Shown piece after piece: positions 57,208-64,000 of a stretch of DNA of 64,000 nt (positions are counted from its first letter, which is position 1; every line of letters begins with the position of its first letter). The position numbers and the translations under genes were made by a program. Location: contig BCIJ01000011.1 in NCBI GenBank assembly GCA_001599935.1, forward strand, positions 1 through 64,000. The letters run 5' to 3'. This DNA is from Holtermannia corniformis (Eukaryota > Basidiomycota > Tremellomycetes > Holtermanniales). Under the pieces are notes generated by a model. The model was not told the origin of the DNA and made no database searches. It saw nothing but the letters and a program-made list of their open reading frames with translations.

Positions 57208-57507
57208 TCAGCCGCGCAACGCCACACAAGCCTGCCGCGCAAACTGCGACCGAGCTTCGCCAAAGCCCTGTCGGGCGCCAACTTGACCCATCGTCTCGTC
57301 AAAGCTCAACGCGCCGTTCCAGATTTGTACCGATCTCTCGCTATCGTCGAGCGTACAGATCTCTTCGGTCGCGCCGCCCCGATGGTAGAACCTGTGCTCG
57401 TGGACGATACCGGGTTTGCTGTGGGTCAGGGCGGCCTGGAACGGGTGCGTGCCGATATAGTCTGGGTCGTGGAGTGACGAGAGGATGCGGTGTTGCAGAG
57501 TGCTCAT
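57208..57507 (-). CDS. Possible small protein
   Basis: A minus-strand frame starting MSTLQHRILSSLHDPDYIGT at 57507 and ending RQACVALRG, 99 residues. The frame is open further upstream to 57657 but this part looks less protein-like. No family is recognised. It has plausible composition (HPFQAALTHSKPGIVHEHRF, TLDDSERSVQIW) and no competing gene, but could be chance or one exon of a larger gene. Confidence 0.3.
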   Translation of the reverse strand: MSTLQHRILSSLHDPDYIGTHPFQAALTHSKPGIVHEHRFYHRGGATEEICTLDDSERSVQIWNGALSFDETMGQVGARQGFGEARSQFARQACVALRG

Positions 57508-58326
57508 GCTGGGGGAGGTGGTCAAGGCGGGCAAGTTTTTCAACACTAAGAGCCAAGGGCGATAAAGGGACCCGCCTTCGATGAGCGCGGTCGGTATGCC
57601 CGAGCGATTGCTGCGGTGCCAATGGGACCGCCATTTCCTTTCACTTGCGGTGGACAAACCGCTGGGACGGTTCCTTCCACACTGTGCGATTGTGCTGAGA
57701 TGTACAACCAGAGCTTCTCATGCGGTCGTTCTGCTAGACGTCTTCCATCTCGTATCGATGACCGACGTGCGAGGATCTGGCTGGACGATTCATGTTGCTC
57801 AGAACGCTTTCCCAGCTCGACTACACTCTCAACACGAGCGACCTGCAGCACCAAGAAATTCGGATCCTTCCGCAAGGATAGACAGCTACTTGCCACAAGG
57901 TGACACGAAACCTGCCTACTTTGATTGCGCACCCTGCCCTGGCCTTCGCAGAATGTACAACAAGGCCGCACTTTGTGCTTGGGACATGCGGATTCACCTT
58001 TTGATCGCAGACCGCGGGCACTATACCCCAAGATTGATGCGGTTGCACAACGTGACCGCACACCGCGTCCAGTCGACCGCTGGGAAGGCGAGGTCTGCTG
58101 TATTACATAGCTCAAACCGTACAAGCGACCTGGAAGACGACGCTATCACCAAACACAACTCCAACAGCCAGCAGTCGACCGCCCGGTCCTCGCCCGCGCA
58201 AGATGGACGGAAAAGTGCCACGGTGGGTGCCCCGGACATGGTCTCGATTTGATTCCGCTGCTCCCCCACGAGCCAGTCAGCACCGAGCGAGATTGCGTTG
58301 GACTCTTGACCGTCTACCAGCTCACC
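57508..58326. other. Gene-poor region upstream of BIO2
   Basis: About 820 bases. A plus-strand frame of 223 codons (57581-58252) has no recognisable motif and is not called. The right end must contain the BIO2 promoter. Confidence 0.45.
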
Positions 58327-59961
58327 ATGGCTCTTCACCGTCTGTCTGCAAGGCCCATCACTTCTCTCAGAGCGTCAATCAGCCAGGTCAGAGGCCATGC
58401 GACAGCGCTCGACCCGCCAGTGCAGCAACACCGTCCAAGCCGGCAAAAGGCCCCCGACGGCGCCGTTCGTGGGGACTGGAGCAGAGTCGAGGTTCAGCGC
58501 ATCTACGATGGGCCATTGATGGAGACCATCTTCCGCGCGGTGAGTCGCTGCTACGTTGTTCAGTTCGGATACTGCGGCCGTCAGCATCCGTTCGGACACA
58601 GTGATCGAGATGAAACGCTGGATCCGAGCTAAAGAGTCGAGAGCTGATGAAACGCTTGGCACGATAGGCTTCCGTACACCGCATGCACCACGATCCGTCA
58701 CGGATCCAGCTGTGTACCCTGATGAACATCAAGAGTGAGTTGAGCATCATTTCCGCTCTTTGCCAGAGCTCCGCCCGAGCATCCTTCCGAGCCATTGGTC
58801 GCTGAATTTGGCCTTCCACTCCTCCTTGACCTCCTTGTCATCTTCGTCTATCGCTAACATCGCACAGCCGGAGGATGCACGGAAGACTGCTCCTACTGCT
58901 CCCAATCTTCTCGCTACTCGACCTCCACCAAAGCGTCACGCCTCGTCCAGATTGAACCAGTCATCGAGGCAGCGCGCAAAGCCAAGGCGAACGGCAGCAC
59001 CCGGTTCTGCATGGGTGCCGCCTGGCGTGGACTCGAGGGCAAGAAGAGCGGGTTTGAAAAGATCCTCAAGATGGTGTCCGAAGTCCGCGGAATGGGCATG
59101 GAGGGTGCGTAAGATCCTATACAGAGTGCCTTAGCTGTGTGCTCACCCTGCGTGGATCCGTGCTGACGCCCTCCAGTCTGCACGACCCTTGGCATGCTCA
59201 CGCCCGAGCAAGCGCGCCAGCTCAAGAACGCCGGTTTGAGCGCATACAACCACAACCTCGACACCTCGCGCGAGTTCTACCCAGAAGTCATCAGTACCCG
59301 GTCGTACGATGACCGGATCGACACGATTGCTGCCGTTCGCGATGCCGGGATCTCGGTCTGCTCCGGTGGCATCCTCGGTCTCGGTGAGGCCGACCAGGAC
59401 CGCGTCGGGTTGATCTACGAGGTCGCAAAGTAAGTGCTTGGGTGCGCATCAGGGTCCGTGGGGCTTATGACTCAGGCTGCCGGCGCATCCCGAGTCGTTC
59501 CCTGTCAACACTTTGGTGCCGATCGAGGGCACGCCGTTGGAAGGCAACGAGGTGGGTATTTGCCTCTACAGCGCGGCATCAGGGTGACGCGAGTAGCCCG
59601 TTCCCGTCCACACTGTGCTCCGTACCATCGCAACAGCTCGTATCGTCATGCCCAAGACCATTATCCGTCTCGCTGCAGGTCGCCACACTTTCAGCGAGAC
59701 CGAGCAAGCCATGGTCAGTTCGTTGGCACTCTTGGTATATCGAAGCTAACGCCCTATCAGGCATTCATGGCCGGTGCCAACGCAATCTTCACGGGTGAAA
59801 CCATGCTCACAACCCCATGCTCCGGCTGGGACGAAGACAAGGCGATGCTCGGCCGCTGGGGTCTCCGTGGCTTGCGGAGCTTTGAAGACCAAGAGAGCTT
59901 GGCGACAACCGAGGCCAAACACGCCGCTCACGCGTCAGCCTCGGCATCCGCGACTGCCTAG
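58327..59961 (+). CDS. BIO2: Biotin synthase
   Basis: The start [20 protein letters not shown] has the Arg/Ser-rich, acid-poor character of a mitochondrial targeting peptide. The radical-SAM cluster motif is [20 protein letters not shown] (C-x3-C-x2-C). Further family blocks are [70 protein letters not shown] and LAAGRHTF. The last step of biotin synthesis, inserting sulfur into dethiobiotin, takes place in mitochondria. About six short introns are seen. The end is Ala/Ser-rich ([13 protein letters not shown]). Confidence 0.95.
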
Positions 59962-60302
59962 ATGACCCGCACAGTCACTGCATCAGACCAAACCAACCCA
60001 ACGGATAGACAAGGCAAGACGAACATTGTACACTAGACCCAGATGCAAAATTGGCATCGCGACGATTGCGGTCTGGACTGGGAGGTGGCGAGTGGCTGGT
60101 TGGCGCCGGTGCACACAGTTGAGCGGCCCCCGCGCACTGACGAGCTCTCTTCCCTTTCCCACTGTGATCTCACTAGAGCTGCTGTGCAGTGCGTGCTCGT
60201 CGACTTTGACACCTTCAAGTTTGACATCTTTCTGATCGACATACTGCTGGCCAGTAAGCGCTGTGCGCCTTCTCTCCCTCGCATCTCCTCGATCTTCGAA
60301 AA
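59962..60302. other. Intergenic region
   Basis: About 340 bases between BIO2 and the next plus-strand gene; nothing clear seen. Confidence 0.5.
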
Positions 60303-62183
60303 ATGCCAAGTGATAATCTACATAGGCGGAGTAGCGGGCTGCTCTACCTTTTCGTCCTTCTGGCCCTGTCCCTCTCCCCCTGTTCGACCGTGGCACGCAA
60401 ATCAAAGACAGGGAGTGGGATCGTATGGCTCTCTCCAACCGCGACGAGCTCGATCGCACCAGGCGAGCCTATAGTCGTCCAATGGTAACCAAGTCGACCG
60501 TGCACAAACGAACGCTGACGCGCTCAGGCGCACCGATCTAGATCTTGGCACGCCGGCGTTCAGTCTCTGTACAGCGCAAGATGGCTGTGGCGCTTACTCG
60601 TGGCCGGATGCCAAGAAAGGTTCCGATGGCAGTTTTACGGCGACGCTGTGAGCGACGCCTTGGCCGTGCGCAAGCTGGCGCTGATCGATATGACGCCCAG
60701 GGCGATGCCGGACATTGACAGCGGCGACGGCATGTATCTGACATTGAAGGACTCGGCGGATGGGAGCTTGTATGAGTCGCCAGTGTTTCAAGTGCAGAGT
60801 GGGAAACAGGCGCGTGAGTAGTCGCTTGCGTGAGATGTGGGAGTGGAGAGCGTGGCTGATGATTGGGCTTGGGCACAGAAGCAAGCGCTGCATTCGCAAA
60901 GGTGCCCGACACCGACGATGGATCAACTGCTGCGGAGGCAGAGGCAGCTTCTTCCGATTCGCCGCGCAATGATGCAGCGCTATCGGGACAGGCGGTAGTG
61001 AATCCGTACAATTGGGCCGAGGAAAGCGCGGCGGGCGCACCGGCGACGAACGGGGATGACGGGCAGTATACGTGGCGTGACGAGGCGACGGCTTTGACCG
61101 GGCGTGAGTGTGTTGATGCGAGCAACGCCCTGCTGATCAAGTGTAGCGGCGCCTTCAGATACCGGGATGATCAGCAACATACCCGTGACTGCACCAACGC
61201 CACTCGCAGGCGCACAGACTCCGTCGAGTCCGACCCCACCCTCAGCGCTCGCCAACGCCCCATCCTCTCTCATCGTCCCAACATCGTCACCAAACCCGTC
61301 CATAGCGCTGGAGAACGCGATCACACAGCCTGCGTCCAAACCGTCCGCAGCAGCCATCGCCGTTCCGCTCGGCTTACTCGGCGCCATCGCCTTTTGCTCG
61401 CTGATTTTTTGCGCGCGCAAACGGACGTTTCGTGCGCCTGCGAAAGATCAGGATCTAGAAAAGACCGACTGGCAGAGCTTGAACGCCGCAAAGGCTGCTG
61501 CGGTCGTGATGGCCCCTGTCCCGGCTGCTGTGCCGTTGCCCGCTGCGCCGTTTGAGCATTTGATGGTGGTCCCGCCTGGGCAGAGCTCGAGCCCGCGCGT
61601 TAACCCATATCTACACCCTGAAGAACGGTATACCCAACGCCGACGAGACTCGTACGAGAGTGCCAGCTCGCGCCCTTCGACGAGGTGCTTGACCCCGCCC
61701 CGCGACCAGAGAGATGGCGAGTATTTGACGCCTCTGCCGCGTCGCTTGCGGTCGTATGAGGACTCGAGGCGGGAATACGAGTCTGCAAGGGCTCGAAGTG
61801 GGCAGCGAGGCCATTACGACGACTACGACTACGACCGCCGGCGACCGATTATACGTAGCCGGGAAAACTCACGCGATTGGGAGCCCCGTCGGGAACCGCC
61901 GTACACGCGCTCAATGAGCCGGCAAGAGTCTGCGCGTTCCGGCTACTCGCATCGTAGTCAGCACGAACCCGCGCGCTACCACCACCGTCACCAACGAGTG
62001 GAGCGCATCCCGTCTTTCACATCCGACTACTCCTCGTTTGACGACTACCGCGAGGAACGACATCGTGGCTTTGGGCGACCGTACTCGCCCGAACCGTACA
62101 TGGACGCACACAAGCCCATGGCGGATCTATACGACACTCTGCACAAGGCTATTGGCTCACCTCGGTCGGTGCACCGTGTCTGA
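60303..62183 (+). CDS. Single-pass wall/membrane protein with Ig-like outer domain
   Basis: An N-terminal signal (LLYLFVLLALSLSPCSTVA) leads to an outer beta-sandwich-like domain: VWLSPTATSSIAPGEPIVVQ, then WRTDLDLGTPAFSLCTAQDG, MYLTLKDSADGSLYESPVF. This is the pattern of fungal secreted proteins related to Kre9/Knh1-type Ser/Thr-rich wall proteins. A Ser/Thr/Pro-rich stalk follows. A membrane helix (AAIAVPLGLLGAIAFCSLIF) ends in CARKR. The cytosolic tail of about 230 residues is rich in Arg, Tyr and Ser with many RRDSYES/RRYEDSRREYE-like segments. Four short introns interrupt the 5' half, the first at 60485. A sensor-like role is suggested by the layout only. Confidence 0.7.
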
Positions 62184-62338
62184 GGGTGCTCTGGTAGCTG
62201 GAGGATGCATGGCGTGCCACTGCCACTTCAATGTGATCCGCGGATCTTTATCTTTCATCGACGCGCCTGAGATTACGCTGTTGATTTCTTTTCGACGCGT
62301 GGGAGCATTTGTTCACTTTACTCTGGTCACCGTCTGCA

Positions 62339-63898
62339 ATGTCGTCGCTACCGTCCAGTCCGATCATGCAGCACCAGCGCGCCAAACCGCTCAGCAACAA
62401 GCGCAGTCTCTGGCCGGCCCAGAACCCGACAGCGTCAAGCAAGAAACGCAAGGTTGCCCCCTCGTCGGACGATGTCGACGCCGTGCTGTTCAAGAAGCCG
62501 CTGCTCCCAACCCGCCTCAAGGTCGCGCCGCGTACACCTTCGTCTTCCTCGACGGCGGGAACGGAGCACATGTCGTCTTCGCCGTTCCCGGACCTGCCCT
62601 CATCCCCGACGCGTCGACCGCGGAAATCAATCCAGATACTCGCGTCACCGCCCATCCAGCTCGACATGCCCGCCGACACGGTCCTGCTATTTGGCCGGTC
62701 GCGTCACTTTCGCTCACAGCTCTCACCAACCTTGGCTTCCTCTCACTCTCCTGCACCCCCTGTTCTGGTCAACCAGCTCGAACGCGCCGAAACACCAACA
62801 AAGTCCATCTCGCTCCCGCGCACTGCAACGCACGCGTCAAGACTGCACGCCGCAGTAGAGTACTCGCCCGAGCGCGACATAATGCGCGTCATCGTTCTCG
62901 GCCAGAACGGTTGCAGAGTCCTAGGCGAGGTTCGGTTCTTACACCCGACGACTGCAAACGCGAAAGAGGTGGCGAAAAAGCAGGACAAGAGCAAGCGTGT
63001 CCGCGCGGGCGAGACGGTCGAGCTCAAGCGGACAGACAAGCAGTCGACATTGGAGATTGATTTTTACGGCTGTAAAGTCGTCTTGTCTTGGCCGGAGCCT
63101 CGACCCGTCATGCTCGCTGTTGCGCCCAAGACGCCGATTCTGGCGCCTTCGTCCCCGATCTCGGAACTGCCGTCCGAGCCAGAGCCAGCGTCAGACGCTT
63201 CATCGTCTGAAGACGATGCAGTGAAAGACTATGAGCGCGGGCTCGAGTCCGACCTCTCGCCAATCCCATCCTCCCCGCTCGCGCTACCGGCGTCCTCGCC
63301 GATCCAGCAACCCATCGGACTCGAACTCGATGCAGATGTCAATGTCAAGCTCGAGCTCATCACTGCTGCCGTCGGGGCTGAAAAGTCTGAACTAGCAGAG
63401 AAAGCGGCCGAGCCGATGCCCATCGTACCAGCCGACGTCGATATCCCAGCGCTATTAGCGTCGACCGTCGTCTTTTCAGGCTCGTCCGCTACGAGTCTGC
63501 CAGACCTCGTCAAGGCGTTGCTAGAGGTATGTCTCTCGCCCCGGCGTCCGACCACGTATTGACAGCCACACCAGTCACAGCCCGCGCTACGTTCCCACGC
63601 GCCAGAAGCCATCTGGCGCACATGGTCTGTCTCGGTCCTAGAATCCAACGCCATGTTCGGCAAGGTCCAGCGAAACGGCAAGGTCCGTACCCTCCCCCCC
63701 TTTCGCATGAGACTGACAGCGCAGGACGCGTCGGGCCACCCGCTCCTCCCACTGTTCTACTATATCCCGGCCAACGACCCTGATCGCTCGCGCGCGAACG
63801 AGCTCGGGAGCTTGGTCAGGCCTTTGCGGAGTGTGCAGCGGGGCGGAGGCAAGGCGATTGATTGGCGTCCGGTCGGCAGTGGTCGGAGACGATACTGA
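62339..63898 (+). CDS. FHA-domain protein, Tos4/Plm2-like
   Basis: Exons 62339-63526, 63575-63682 and 63725-63898 close to 489 residues. The FHA region spans about residues 115-260, with LLFGRSRHFRS, the Ser/His-bearing ATHASRLHAAVEY and IVLGQNGCRVLG, the fold's conserved GR, S..H and NG features. An acidic Ser-rich spacer follows. The C-terminal part, LRSHAPEAIWRTWSVSVLES, AMFGKVQRNGKDASGHPL and YYIPANDPDRSRANELGSL, matches the C-terminal block shared by fungal Tos4-type proteins. Tos4 binds chromatin and regulates G1/S genes and histone deacetylases. The start is the ATG at 62339 after a non-coding leader. Confidence 0.8.
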
Positions 63899-64000
63899 GG
63901 GTTTCTTGGGTCTATGGCTACGGTGTGCATGATGATATTTGATGTCAAAGTGAATCACAGAACCCATCACTTTATGCATCTAAGCGTCCTCGACGTCCTG

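Noticed and set aside
57581..58252. Plus-strand frame of 223 codons upstream of BIO2
   Set aside because: No domain or start context, unusual residue mix, and it occupies the probable BIO2 promoter.

Overview
This window looks like nuclear DNA of a filamentous or dimorphic fungus, most likely a basidiomycete. The genes are packed closely on both strands and are cut by very many short introns, mostly 38-60 bases, with GT..AG ends and CTGAC/CTRAY-like branch sites. The gene set is fungal: DASH subunit Ask1, Zn2Cys6 regulators with fungal-specific middle domains, biotin synthase Bio2, a Tos4-like FHA protein, a Tsp2-like tetraspanin and an alkali-cation P-type ATPase resembling fungal ACU pumps. 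All exon joins were made by eye. Several models (PTA1, the ABC transporter, CAF40, VMA10 and others) close exactly in frame, which supports them. The phylum and any finer placement are inference.

Left end (1-5.1 kb) is a nest of mobile DNA. A minus-strand LTR retrotransposon enters from the window edge (Gag start plus one complete LTR). It sits inside the 5' part of a Crypton-like tyrosine recombinase gene whose remaining reading frame is open to the stop. A cysteine-containing gene with a Gln/Asp/Glu-rich head follows. TTCTGAA-type short repeat arrays lie within and beside these genes. A gene-free stretch of about 1.7 kb separates the nest from the first ordinary gene.

Middle (6.7-31 kb): a Zn2Cys6 regulator; the divergent pair VMA10 (V-ATPase subunit G) and PTA1 (symplekin, mRNA 3'-end processing), each carrying one giant intron; a full-length ABCB-type transporter; and a minus-strand block with a regulator bearing two tandem Zn2Cys6 clusters, a coiled-coil protein, a tetraspanin and a Rab18-like GTPase.

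Right half (31-64 kb): a pair of small related orphan genes; a membrane protein with about five fasciclin domains; ASK1; a small coiled-coil protein; an unrecognised gene; the P-type ATPase; a small protein with an N-terminal CC motif; the divergent pair NSE1 (Smc5/6 complex) and CAF40 (Ccr4-Not); cytosolic glutamyl-tRNA synthetase head to head with an F-box protein; BIO2; a single-pass wall/membrane protein; and a Tos4-like FHA protein. Most of these are housekeeping genes and do not form one pathway. The most unusual signals are the transposon nest with its self-priming retroelement, the giant introns, a two-part sequence module shared by two divergent promoters, the tandem zinc clusters and the orphan gene pair.
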